Of a DNA stretch of 64,000 nt, positions 44,711 through 54,904 are shown piece after piece (position 1 is the first letter of the stretch; each line of letters opens with the position of its first letter). A model generated the notes under the pieces. It had not been told where the DNA came from. It saw only the letters and a list, made by a program, of their open reading frames with translations, and did not search any database. The stretch is taken from NCBI GenBank assembly GCA_949987705.1, contig OX465282.1, positions 63,113,922-63,177,921 of the forward strand, given 5' to 3'. Source of the stretch: Thereva unica. Taxonomy: Eukaryota; Arthropoda; Insecta; Diptera; Therevidae. A program made the translations under genes and the position numbers.

Positions 44711-46581
44711 GGAGTTAGTCTATATTCGTTTCCCTTCTGCTGTCTGCGGGGAGACACGGAGTCATTGTTTTCGGCCTCCCTCTGGTCACCTTTCTGCCGG
44801 TGTCCGCATTTTTCACAACAAGTTCCGCCACTCCTATTTTCGGGATACTCTGCTCTCCTTCGCTTTCTGGAATTCCTTTGCAAATGACCCGGTTCACTAC
44901 AGTTCCAGCATCGGAGTCGACCGCGTACTTCCGTTGCATTCATTCTGTTGCGGCGCCACGGTCCTTCGCCTTTCCCACCTAACTTTCCTTCTTTCTTCTT
45001 CCCTCTTTACATTCCTGATTCCCCTGTCATAGCCTTCCCTAGTCCTTCCCCGCTCCACCAAGCGCATGCCATCGGTTGGTTGATGAGATTCAACTCGTTT
45101 CAGGAGGCATAACACTCCAGCGAGTTGTTCTCGACGTCCCGATGTCAGAGTCGCGAAATGGTTGAGAGTTGGTATAATAAAAATATCGGGGCTAGGTTGT
45201 GACAGTTACTTCCTTCTTTTCTCTCTATCTTCCGGCTAGAGCTGCTGTCCGACATTCACTCTATACGAAAAAAATAGATTGTCGACAGTACAAAGGGACT
45301 TTCCCTAAGCCTCTAGCCTGTCACATAAAAAAAATATCCTCTGCTATGTGGCTCTCTCTGAGGCGGACTGCACTTCTTGATGCTTGCTTCGCTGCCTCGT
45401 ACGCCAGAGCATATGCCAAAACTTCAGCGGTATTTTTCTTTCCGGCCAATCTTGCTGCCTGTTGTAGATCTCGGTCAGCAAGAGTTAAGAAAATCCTCTC
45501 TTGCTACTTCGTAGTAGTCTTAGTCTTAGTAGTCTTGGCCGAAGCTAGGATAAGCCAGATGTACTAACCTCTCGATATCGGCGCATAGTTCTTGTAAAGT
45601 TTCTCCTGGCTTTTGAAGTCTATTTCGAAGTTGAAGTCGATAAACTTCTTGCATGTGCTGATCGCCGTAACGCATTTCCAGAGCTTGAACTAAAAACCCG
45701 TAACTGCTGCCATGTTCTGCTGCTATTGACTGCAATATTTCTGCTGCTGTACCCCTTAGTGACAAAGTTAAGGCCATTGCTTTTTCCTCCTCGGTCCAGA
45801 AATTACCTGCCGCTGCTGCTTCGAATTGAAGCTTGTAAGTAGACTACGGGCTTTGTCCGTCGAAAGTTGGAGGCTGCAGTTTCCTAACTCCGATAACTTC
45901 ATGAGATGCTGGCGCTGGGTGGTGAATCTTTACCCTTTCTAGATCGGCTCTGACGGTTTCTAGTTCAATTTCGAGTTTTCCTAGATTATTCCTTACATTT
46001 GCCTTGATGGACGATTCGAGACTTTCCAGATCATTCCTTACATTGTCTTTCATGTTATCCAGCTTATTGTCGACAGAAAGTGAGAATGATTCGATTTTCT
46101 ACTCCAACTGGCTCCTCTGTTCTTCCGTCGACTCTTTGAGTTCTGCGATCGAACGTTCATGAACTACTGTTAACATTTTTTGTTCATCTTTTAATGCCGA
46201 CACTTCCGCCTTGATCTCTGTTGTCGCTTCCATCATATCTGCTGACGACCGTTCTTGCGCTTCCTTCATCTCTGCTGATGCACGTTCTTGCGCTGCGGAT
46301 GATCGTTCTTGGGCTTCTTTCAACTCTGCTGATAACCGTTCTTGCGCTTCTTTCATCACCATCAATGTCTTAAGAAGTTCTGCCATACTCACTGTCGCCT
46401 CTTCTGGCTCTGATTCTACTTCGCCTTCAAACATGTAGGTTTCGGGATCCTTACCTTCGTTCACCATAACTTCTCGAAGCAGGGCGGTTAGGGAATTTTT
46501 AGCCCCCACCGTTGACAACGAGCGTTTACTTAATTCTCTTTTCAACCCCACAGTGCGCCAATCCACTAGCTTTCGACCCAT
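44690..46581 (-). pseudogene. Gypsy-A gag, with SINE inside
   Basis: It starts MGRKLVDWRTVGLKRELSK with a SAP-like segment (KRSLSTVGAKNSL). It then has a long alanine/glutamate repeat region (KEAQERSSA units, 46380-46200) predicted to be coiled coil, a capsid block (LSLRGTAAEILQSIA, ALEMRYGDQHMQEVYR) and a zinc knuckle RCWNCSEPGHLQRNS whose last cysteine is replaced by serine. Stops at 46054-46098 and 45778-45843, a small tandem repeat (agtagtcttagtcttagtag) near 45520, and the SINE at 44946-45335 break the frame. Confidence 0.82.
44946..45335 (+). mobile_element. SINE copy 2 (head missing)
   Basis: Starts at gcggcgccacggtccttcgc, just downstream of the B box of the full copy, and ends with cctgtcacataaaaaaaa. 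It is opposite in orientation to the gag it interrupts. Confidence 0.9.
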
Positions 46582-46673
46582 TTTATTAATAAGTCCTTAT
46601 TTCTCACGCACAAAATTTAAATTTTAGTCACAATTATTTCTCAAGTTCACTTATTTCACTTATCTCTTAATTA

Positions 46674-46690
46674 ATCCCACTTCTGACACC
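46674..46690 (-). promoter_or_regulatory. Gypsy-A primer binding site
   Basis: Minus strand tggtgtcagaagtggga, three bases after cgtaaca of the terminal repeat; a common primer-site form in insect Gypsy elements. Which tRNA pairs is not resolved. Confidence 0.6.
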
Positions 46691-46693
46691 AAT

Positions 46694-46841
46694 TGTTACG
46701 TTTTTACGGCTTACGTTTTTACGGCTTAATTACAAACACAAATTGTGTTTTGGTTTGTAATAAATAAATTATTGTGTGGATAATTAAAAAGTGTATTCCT
46801 TAATCAATCCTACGAATCCGTTAAGCCGTAAAAACGTAACA
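46694..46841. repeat. TGTTACG terminal repeat, copy 3 (short, symmetric)
   Basis: Starts tgttacgtttttacggctta, with that block partly duplicated, and ends taagccgtaaaaacgtaaca. Positions 46716-46841 match the end of copy 2 in plus orientation, while the first 22 bp are the same end inverted next to the Gypsy-A primer site. The right side abuts ATATT and Gypsy-K gag. Confidence 0.65.
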
Positions 46842-46846
46842 ATATT

Positions 46847-47640
46847 ATGTCTCGTATTATTATGATGCCTTTGTTTGACTTTTTGCTATTGATGCCATTA
46901 TCGTTTGCACTATGGTCCTCAATTTCTCTTTCAGCTGTTTCTTCTGCTTGTGCAACTCTAAATACTTCTAAAAACGTAACCTATCTTTCGTCGTTGCCTT
47001 ATTTTTCTTTCAAATCTGGCCAGCGTTGTTTTTACTCAATTTCCAACCTTTTATGGTTAATTCCTGTTGCAAATCTGTCACGCAGCTGCCTGTCTAGTAC
47101 ATCACCTTCATATCCGCAATCCATCGACAGTTCTTTTAAAGTATCAGCGTATGAATCAAAATTTTGGTCTTTTTTTCGGACCCAATTCCAAAATTGAACA
47201 AGGGCTTTAAATCTGGTTTTCCTGACCTGGAAAAGATCTAGAAACTTTGTTTTAATTATTTAATAATCTTGATGTTCAAAAGGCTTCTCTGCGTTGGTGA
47301 AAGCTATACGTAATTTGTGGAATGTTTCCGGACGCAGACACGATAAAAATAAGTCTTTTTTAACTTTGTTGCATTCCTCAGTGTCTAATTCCCATAATCT
47401 ACAGCGAGCTTCGAAATATTCAATAAACGTTTCTGCTCTAATGTCAGATTCGTACTTATCACACTTGAAATTTTTTCTTTTTTCTTTAATTTGATCTTGT
47501 TGACTTCTGGCGGTATTGTTTGCTCCTAGTTGTGGCGTGTTATTTATGTGAGTCTGTGCCAAAAGATCTATTAATCTTTGCTGCTGTAGTTGCTGTTGCT
47601 GATGAATTCTTAAAAATTCTTCAAATTGTTCCGGGTCCAT
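46847..47640 (-). pseudogene. Gypsy-K gag N-terminal part
   Basis: MDPEQFEEFLRIHQQQQLQQ opens the frame at 47640, after which a capsid-like region (ESDIRAETFIEYFEARCRLW, LSCLRPETFHKLR) runs to 47260. After a stop it continues to about 46847 (DSYADTLKELSMDCGYEGD, LRDRFATGI). It ends where the zinc-knuckle part at 40487 (plus) would begin, so the two may be halves of one element. Confidence 0.72.
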
Positions 47641-47664
47641 TTTTTTTTCTCTTCGTCGCCAGTA

Positions 47665-47822
47665 TGTTGTGTCTTGGAATTAAAAGACGTGTTTCTTGTT
47701 CAAACAATATCACCAGAGTGAAGTTTATTCCAATTCAATTCAATCAAATAAATTCACAATCCCGGTATTACACGATACAATATATTACCAGCGTCATCTA
47801 GATTAAATAATTGTTTCTAACA
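47665..47822 (-). repeat. Gypsy-K 5' LTR (158 bp)
   Basis: On the minus strand it begins tgttagaaacaattat and ends ccaagacacaaca (TG...CA). Next comes tactggcgacgaagag, a primer-site form typical of this Gypsy group, then the gag ATG 24 bp later. No second LTR was found. Confidence 0.65.
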
Positions 47823-47945
47823 ATTAATTTTTTCGAACCATGAACCGTAACAGTTTAGTCGCTAGGGCGGTTTGTTATTTTTTTGGTAGAGGTTTACACA
47901 TCACCCTTTATTTTTGTAAGCCTTTGGAATATTTTCATAAATAGG

Positions 47946-48329
47946 GGGGGTTATCCTGGAATGCGATTCAAAGTCATCAAAATCGAAAATAAGCAAATGG
48001 TATCCTCCAATGCGAATTCGAATTAAATTTGTCCGTCGGTCATCGGATTTCAGTCCGTGCGTAAAGCCATTAACGGATGCCTTGAATTTATTTGTTCGTT
48101 TTAAAATATTTTAAAAACTCTTTAAATATTCCTGAAACAATTGTTCGCAATAAAATGTCTAATTAAGTTGATAAATGAAGTTGATTGGCCGAAAATAATT
48201 TCGTTTCGAATATTTTTCAGACAATAATTTCAATACGATGCGATCGCATCAGCGATACAGAAACTAAATCGCATCGCAACTGGCTGCCGTTTGCTTCTCA
48301 CTTTCGAATCGCATTCCAGGATAACCCCC
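47946..48329. mobile_element. TIR element with GGGGGTTATCCTGGAATGCG ends
   Basis: The termini match over 24 bp in inverted orientation. It interrupts a dispersed repeat whose uninterrupted form lies at 4020-4180. The target duplication is ambiguous because of the G/C runs. Non-coding, 384 bp. Confidence 0.8.
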
Positions 48330-48479
48330 AAGGTAGCAATTTACGCAGAATACTCCCACCTAACCTTAAATTCAAGGCCTACCAACTACCAGAGTTATGA
48401 GTCGTTAAAGACAAAATTTTAATTTTTTTTCACTAAAATTTAAGCTTCAACTACCTTTTTCTCCAAAAAATACGTATAG

Positions 48480-49838
48480 TAATAGTCCAGTGCAATTAGT
48501 AAATCAAATTGCATTTCATGATGGTCAAAATTTTTTTTTTGGAATTTGTTGGGGTACATCTAACAATGTTAAAACCAAGTTTGTGGGGTCGCAGTGTGAT
48601 GGGAAAAGCCGCCATCTTGAAAAAGAGGTAGAGGTCGTTTATACCAAATAACTCGGTTGTGTGCAATGATAGCTGAAAATGATCAAAACAAAGTCATTAG
48701 AGAATAAAATCTACAAAATGAGCCCTTAACGAGGTCTGTAAGTTAATTTGGCTCAAAGTTATGGCCGCTCAAAGTTCGAACTTGTTCGGGTGGTTGAGGT
48801 TAAATGCAGTTTTTTGCGATTATCTCGTAAGATATTAATTTGGGTGGGTTAATGCCGATTACCAAACTTATAGTGCTAGTGATTACCTTTAGAATAAGCC
48901 CTTAGTCATCGTTCTCGCTTGTATAGTTTGCGAGTAATACAACGCCAAAGTTCGCACTTCACGTGCCTGAAATAACTAATAACGCAATTTTTTTTGAATA
49001 TCTCCTTAGCGGTTGCTCATATGAAAAAGTAGTAAACAGCAGAAATACGGGTATTAAAATATCTTTGAAATGGGCTATTGACCGAAACTCTATGGCGCTT
49101 CATGTCCGCGACATATCGAGTGAAAAGTCAACAGCGAAGGTTATGACACTTCTCGAGGAATAACTCGCTTCCAGCCGGTTTCGCGTGTCAGATGAATTAG
49201 AATTTTATGTAACCCCCTGAATTATCTTTATTTTGGGTTATTTAACTACTTTGGAAAATTATAATAATGGGAAATAGTAGCTAAGAATCATCATTTTCGC
49301 GAAAACTAAAGCACTCCCTTTCAATATATCACTCCCTTTCAATCTTTAATATAAACAATACTGTGAGTACTTTTTTTGTGGGAGAATACCTTCACCTTCA
49401 TGTTGACGGTAATCACTAGCACTATAAGTTTGGTAATCGGCATTAACCCACCCAAATTAATATCTTACGAGATAATCGCAAAAAACTGCATTTAACCTCA
49501 ACCACCCGAACAAGTTCGAACTTTGAGCGGCCATAACTTTGAGCCAAATTAACTTACAGACCTCGTTAAGGGCTCATTTTGTAGATAATTTTATTCTCTA
49601 ATGACTTTGTTTTGATCATTTTCAGCTATCATTGCACACAACCGAGTTATTTGGTATAAACGACCGCTACCTCTTTTTCAAGATGGCGGCTTTTCCCATC
49701 ACACTGCGACCCCACAAACTTGGTTTTAACATTGTCAGATGTACCCCAACAAATTCCAAAAAAAAAATTGTGACCATCATGAAATGCAATTTCATGCCCT
49801 TTTTTCGACTAATTGCACTGAGCTATAAGCTAATACTA
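48480..49838. repeat. Long foldback: ~410-430-bp arms, 520-bp centre
   Basis: Arms 48480-48887 and 49408-49838 are reverse complements with only scattered differences and a few indels. The centre is unique and holds no convincing gene. Short ORFs at 49632-49886 and others are arm sequence. Confidence 0.9.
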
Positions 49839-49977
49839 TTTTCCAAAATTGGAAAGTTTAGACAATTTCCTATGAATAATGTCTGAACAATTTTATGCTA
49901 AGGCCTTTACCTTTGAAGTTATACGCAATTTTAATGTGAAAATTGGCTCTATTTCGTACTTTTTCAGTACTTCACCA

Positions 49978-50424
49978 TTACGTTTCATCTAATTCGATAG
50001 TCGTATATGATAGTCGGATCAGAGTGAAAATCAGAATGACAGGCAGACATACAGACAAGAATTTTAAAAATTCTTGAGCCTGTTTTAATATCATGTAAAT
50101 AACCATATTATCGAATGTGAGAAAGTATATAAGGGTTATGATCACTGACATGTATAAAATGGACTGCTCATCTGATAAATTTCCATATAAATTAATGGAC
50201 TCAAAAAGTATAGTCCTCTCACTCATCCATGAGCCACCTATGTCAAATTTTGTTAAATTTCGTGTTATGAGTTCAGTGCATTCAGCGGCAGAAATAAAAG
50301 GTGCTTTCTGTTTACAAAACCGCGAGACACAGTGTGTCTCACAGGGTGTTCCATCATCGAGATATTTGCAACTTAGGAGACCAAAGGAATCAACTGGCTC
50401 TGCATTATTTTGAACAAATCTCAC
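49978..50424 (-). CDS. Unrecognised 148-codon ORF overlapping a transposon end
   Basis: The N-terminal ~65 residues are cysteine-containing (CKYLDDGTPCETHC, then CKQKAPF) and protein-like. The middle is the translated end of the CACTGACATATA family (50143-50240). The C-terminus has two hydrophobic stretches (LIYFLTFDNMVIYMIL and LSVCLPVILIFTLI). It may be a chance frame through repeats, or a coding piece of that transposon family. No family recognised. Confidence 0.3.
   Translation of the reverse strand: MRFVQNNAEPVDSFGLLSCKYLDDGTPCETHCVSRFCKQKAPFISAAECTELITRNLTKFDIGGSWMSERTILFESINLYGNLSDEQSILYMSVIITLIYFLTFDNMVIYMILKQAQEFLKFLSVCLPVILIFTLIRLSYTTIELDET
50143..50240 (+). mobile_element. Terminus of a CACTGACATATA-family element
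   Basis: Begins cactgacatgtataaaatgg and matches the left ~100 bp of the family (compare the complement of 59100-59201), including the gcactcatccat-like block. No right end was found. Confidence 0.7.
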
Positions 50425-50469
50425 AATTAGCGAAAGCTGATCTACATTTGTTATAACAAGAAAATATTG

Positions 50470-50575
50470 GTTTTATAAAAATTACTTTTGTCTCGATGTA
50501 TTATTAAAGTCTTCCAAAGCTGACCCCTCAAAACCAACCCCTGGCCCCAATTGCGGGAGGCTAAATACGCCACTG
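50470..50575 (-). mobile_element. hAT-type terminus (CAGTGGCGTATTTAG)
   Basis: On the minus strand at 50575 the sequence reads cagtggcgtatttagcctcc, a very common hAT end. Its partner end and TSD were not found, so the element is truncated. Confidence 0.5.
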
Positions 50576-50648
50576 TACACAATACATTGATCAACTCGAA
50601 CTGGAAATAATTGTCAATTGGTAGAGAGGGCATCAGAGTGCGAAAAAC

Positions 50649-50740
50649 ACTAACATTTGTAAGAAAAAAAAACGAATTCAGGCGTATTAAAGTTGGCAAC
50701 TATAATACGCCTGAATTCGTTTTTTCTAACAGATGTTAGT
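50649..50740. repeat. Small palindrome (arms ~42 bp)
   Basis: actaacatttgtaagaaaaa and the complement ...tctaacagatgttagt enclose acgaattcaggcgtatta/taatacgcctgaattcgt with a ~9-bp loop. Probably a minimal foldback element. Confidence 0.75.
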
Positions 50741-51029
50741 TTTGTCCAGAACTGTTCTGTTTTGCAGTCCCCGCGCCATTTGTCACTTCAAGCACCAGCT
50801 ATGACCAGTTCAGACACAAATGTAAGAAGTGAGTTGCTTTCAAGATACTTTATTGCCGTGTAACAGGGGAATTTAACATACCTTCGTTACAAGGGTAAGA
50901 CAAGAAGTATTGAAAATTACTCTTGCTTCCCAGACCTGCTAAATTATGTAGAAAACTAAAGAGTATCCTGTGAACATCCCTTCCCTGACCACAGTTATCC
51001 GTTTTAATGTTAATATGTGCTCAACTAAA

Positions 51030-51420
51030 AGCCCAATGTGCCAAGAATTGCTGCAATATGCAGACGATACATGGACGACAAGTAGTCAAGAGTCATTGAA
51101 ACTCCTGCTCAAAACCTACTTTCCTCGCTCAACATCTCCGCAGCATCCGCAGAAACAGATTTTCGGAAAATGAAGAAGAAACTGTCTCCCATCTTTTCTG
51201 TGCATGTCCCGGTCTTGCAAAGAAAAGAGGGTCCTTCCTTGGCTCACCTTTTCTTGATGGATTGAGCGAGCTGCAAAATTTTGGGGTTCCTGACCTTTGT
51301 CGCTTTATCAAAAGCTCCAAATGGCTTGAAATGGCCTGAACTTTGTTCCAACACTAGAATGGCATCACAATGGTCCCAATAATGTGACCTAACTTAACCA
51401 TTATCAGGCCCAATGTATAG
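51030..51420 (+). mobile_element. I/R1-type LINE fragment with internal deletion
   Basis: Translation gives SQESLKLLLKTYFPRS, the pre-RT linker end, joined directly to a C-terminal region with EEETVSHLFCACPGLAKKRG and a terminal block ending in LTIIRPN. The whole RT is missing between them. The same family type as 20200-26480, but a different member. Confidence 0.6.
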
Positions 51421-51913
51421 GGTAGCTGAAATCGCGGAAATATGGTTGCCATCTTATGATTAAAAACACTAATAGCGGTACACTTTTATTTGTTATAATG
51501 GTCAGACTGAATGGCGAGGGGTGGCCTCAATTTACAAGAAAACTGCTTAATTACACTTTATCTTTATTAATGCGGATTAACATTTATTATAATGAATTCA
51601 ATAAAATCATGAATGCCAGTGGATAACTCGTCAGCTTTACTCGGCAGCGGTCGTTGCTAAAAGTCCACTGTTCCTCCGTCTCTTCTTCTTCTTTTTTCTC
51701 TCCCGGCGATGGGGCGCCCTTCGTTCCAACGGCGTCTGTGACTAGTTCGGCAGGGTGTCGACTAGATGGTTGTGACATAACTTATCAATAAACATAACCT
51801 ATCAACCTTCACCAAGGGACGTCAGCACTAATGCAGAAACCGCAACAGCATTGATTTTATATGGAAAGCGGTCACCAAGTGACGTCAGCACTAAAATACA
51901 GTCTTACGATATC

Positions 51914-52228
51914 GACGGTGAAGTACTAATACCTGATAACCCACAATTTTTGGTAAAACCTGACTTTTACATCAATGTATCGCGTAACCTATTCTACTTC
52001 ATTCTAGAAATGCCCCTAAGCCACAAAATTTTTTTTTCTGTTCTGTTAATAATTTTCTAATTTTCTAAGGTATGCATAAATCAAACCTAAGAGTAATACC
52101 TCGTATACAACAATAATTTATTATATAATTTCATTATTATTTGAAAATTTCAATGATAATTCCTATTCTGTTTTTTTTCCTGTAAAATTATGTTTTGGAG
52201 GGTTAGGAGGTATTAGTACTTCACCGTC
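51914..52228. mobile_element. TIR element (GACGGTGAAGTACTAATACC)
   Basis: The first 21 bp at 51914 are repeated inverted at 52208-52228. The interior (about 270 bp) is AT-rich and non-coding. agtctt stands on both sides, at 51900 and 52229, but is not directly adjacent at the left. Confidence 0.65.
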
Positions 52229-52439
52229 AGTCTTTTACATTACCTTGTTTCTGTATATTAAGAGGGGTGATATTTATCGAAGATCTACGAAGGGATGTCC
52301 ACATAACTCGCATAGCTAAATTAACATCCCAATTGAAGCTCTATATAAAATTTATTAGTAGACATTGTGTAATATCGGGAATAATGATATAACAAGTTGG
52401 GCTTAGCTTAGCCATTTTGTCTAAAACCTATTAACCTAA

Positions 52440-54180
52440 CTTTTGTGTATATAAGAAGGTTTACTCACAATTTAAAAAAAAAATAATAGAGGGAATAAAA
52501 TTAAAAATATGTAAACAAAATTGCAACTTTTATTTTATTTTAATTTTTATTTATAATAATTTTTCTGTTAAAGATAGTTCAATTTCCTTATTTAATTGTA
52601 ATACAACTATTTTAATTAATATAATATATATTTATATAAACAGTACTAAATTATTTACAATTAATAAAATATTTATACTTTGTTGTTTTTTTTTTTTTTT
52701 TGTTTTTTTAATTTCTTTCCGATTACACTTTTTATCTGAATTCAAAATCACCGCATTTTAGTTACGAAATTTGTTGTCAATTTTTATCGTTCTTTAATTT
52801 AATTTTCTATAGAAATATAATAATTGTTTATTTTGTTTTAAAATAAATGTTAATGTCAAATTAAGAAAAAAAATATATATATAATTTTCATATAATTCGT
52901 TCGTAGCGTCTGTTTTAACTTTTCGTGGTGTTCGTTTACAAAGAAAATAACAATTATTATTCAGTTCTTGTCATCACACACAATCAACTCAAAATTATTT
53001 ATAGTTTCCATTTTTATAAAATACAATAAAATATCTTTAGCGGTTCAGCAATTTTCAAAACAACTGAATTAGTACTAAAACTATTTAAATAAAAATTAAA
53101 TCGGTAATTGTGTTTAATTTATTTACAAAAGATGTCCTTACAAATATTTTGTTACTTTTTTCAGTTTTCTTAATTTTTGTCAATTTAAAATATTATTAAT
53201 GATTGCTGGTGTGCAAAAACTAATTATTATATGCGAAATTATTTACAAAATAAAAAATTTTAAAGAATATCGAAAACTTAAGCGAAAATAAAAATTTATA
53301 AAAAACTAAAAACGTTTAAAATATTTCCCTTAGTTTGCCTTAAAACTATGGACGAAATTTTCGGGATGGGACGTGCATGATATATCTTAAATTTTAGGCG
53401 CTGTGTAATTTTTATTTTTAAGCCAAATTTTACTTTTTTTTTAAATGTTTTAAATTTTTTTTCTCATTTTGTTTATTTTTTTTAATTATCTTATTTATTT
53501 GATGATTAACTTTCAAGAGGACGAATTGTATTAGTATGTGTGCATAAAATCAACGCTAATATTATTTAAATGCAAAACTTATTTAATAAAAACGAAAATT
53601 AATAAATATTCACTAAATTACGCGTGCTAAGGTGTGTTGTCTAGCAAAGTTACTAATAATTTAAATGCAACAAATCATATTTTACACCAACAATGTTTTT
53701 TCATTTTTGTTTTATTTTGATTTGATTTTTGGCTAAAAGGGGATTTTATTTTAAATATACGAGTTACATTTTACTATAAACTGAAGATCCTAAAGGTGAA
53801 TTGGTCAAGAAAACTTAGTATCTTTTAACAGAAATCTAGTTGTTAGGAAAGTTTGTTTATTCTTTTTTAAATTTCTATTTTGTTCTACTGTTTAATAATT
53901 TTAGATAATTCACTAATGTTTAACGTGATTAAACATCACTTAAGATGTGACCTTCTATCTGGATGTATTTTTTTCGTTTCTAGGCTTTCGTTCTAAATTT
54001 CGCTAAATTTAGTCTATATTCAAGGTATATGGTTTAGAGTACGACTTTTAATATTTTGGTATTTTATTAGATTAATTTGTTTGATTGTGTATAATTTATA
54101 TTTCATTTCAAAAACGCACGTAAAACCGCTTTTTACTTAGTTTTCTTGTTAACAATGCATTGTATCTGGAAATATTGTAT
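52440..54180. other. AT-rich stretch without ORFs or elements
   Basis: About 1.7 kb with T/A homopolymers and no ORF of note on either strand, no TIRs and no LINE motif. It could be a long 3' UTR or intron of a host gene, or simply old intergenic DNA. Confidence 0.5.
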
Positions 54181-54289
54181 TGAGTTCTTTATTACAATTT
54201 CTTACCATTTCACAAAAATCTCAAATAGACTCGATCATCTTAGGAATCAACACAAACACCTTGCATAACATTAGGACAAAAAACAACTG

Positions 54290-54545
54290 CAACCACGCGT
54301 TAAGACTAGCCTTTGGAACAGATTCGATCTCAAGCAGAAGTCGTTCAGAATGGAACGACTGGTCAGATGCTAATTAATGCATGCATGCCAGAAAGTAAGA
54401 ATATCGCGTTCCGTACAATACATTAGTCTCATAGAATACAGGCACTCGAAACAGAATACGGAAAGAAAAAAATCTCAATACAAAAATAGAAAACAAAAAG
54501 AAGGAGAAGCTCCTATGTGAAATCCAATGATACGATGATAAAGGA
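54290..54545 (+). mobile_element. RTE-like LINE fragment
   Basis: Encodes NHALRLAFGTDSISSRSRSE followed by stops. It corresponds to the endonuclease-RT linker of RTE elements (compare 59970-60070). Scrap only. Confidence 0.55.
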
Positions 54546-54904
54546 CGTTGCACCTACATGCATCAACTTACTATAGAACAAATAGTAATTTTATCTGGTT
54601 CTTCTTTTAGTGCAACATTTAAAGTTTGTAGTATGGTCGGTCATCAGCGGAACAGGAGGAATAACATATAGCATAACATCCACGTGCCGCAACTATTTAG
54701 GACTGATGGAAGTGCGATTATAATCTCCTAGCGGTGGCCACTGATAACTATTCTATGAGAGAGGATAGGGTAATATGATCGGGCTAGTCCCTTCCAAGTA
54801 AGGTTGGCGTGAGGCTAATAACCTCTCCCGGAAACAATAATTATTACGCAACATGCCTCGGATACTGGAATCAAAGAAGCGAATCTGATCACCGATCCTA
54901 GAGG

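Noticed and set aside
46200..46440. Plus-strand serine/alanine-rich ORF
   Set aside because: Antisense of the repeated KEAQERSSA coiled-coil region of Gypsy-A gag.
50117..50413. 98-codon plus-strand ORF
   Set aside because: Opposite-strand frame over the same transposon terminus; no motif.
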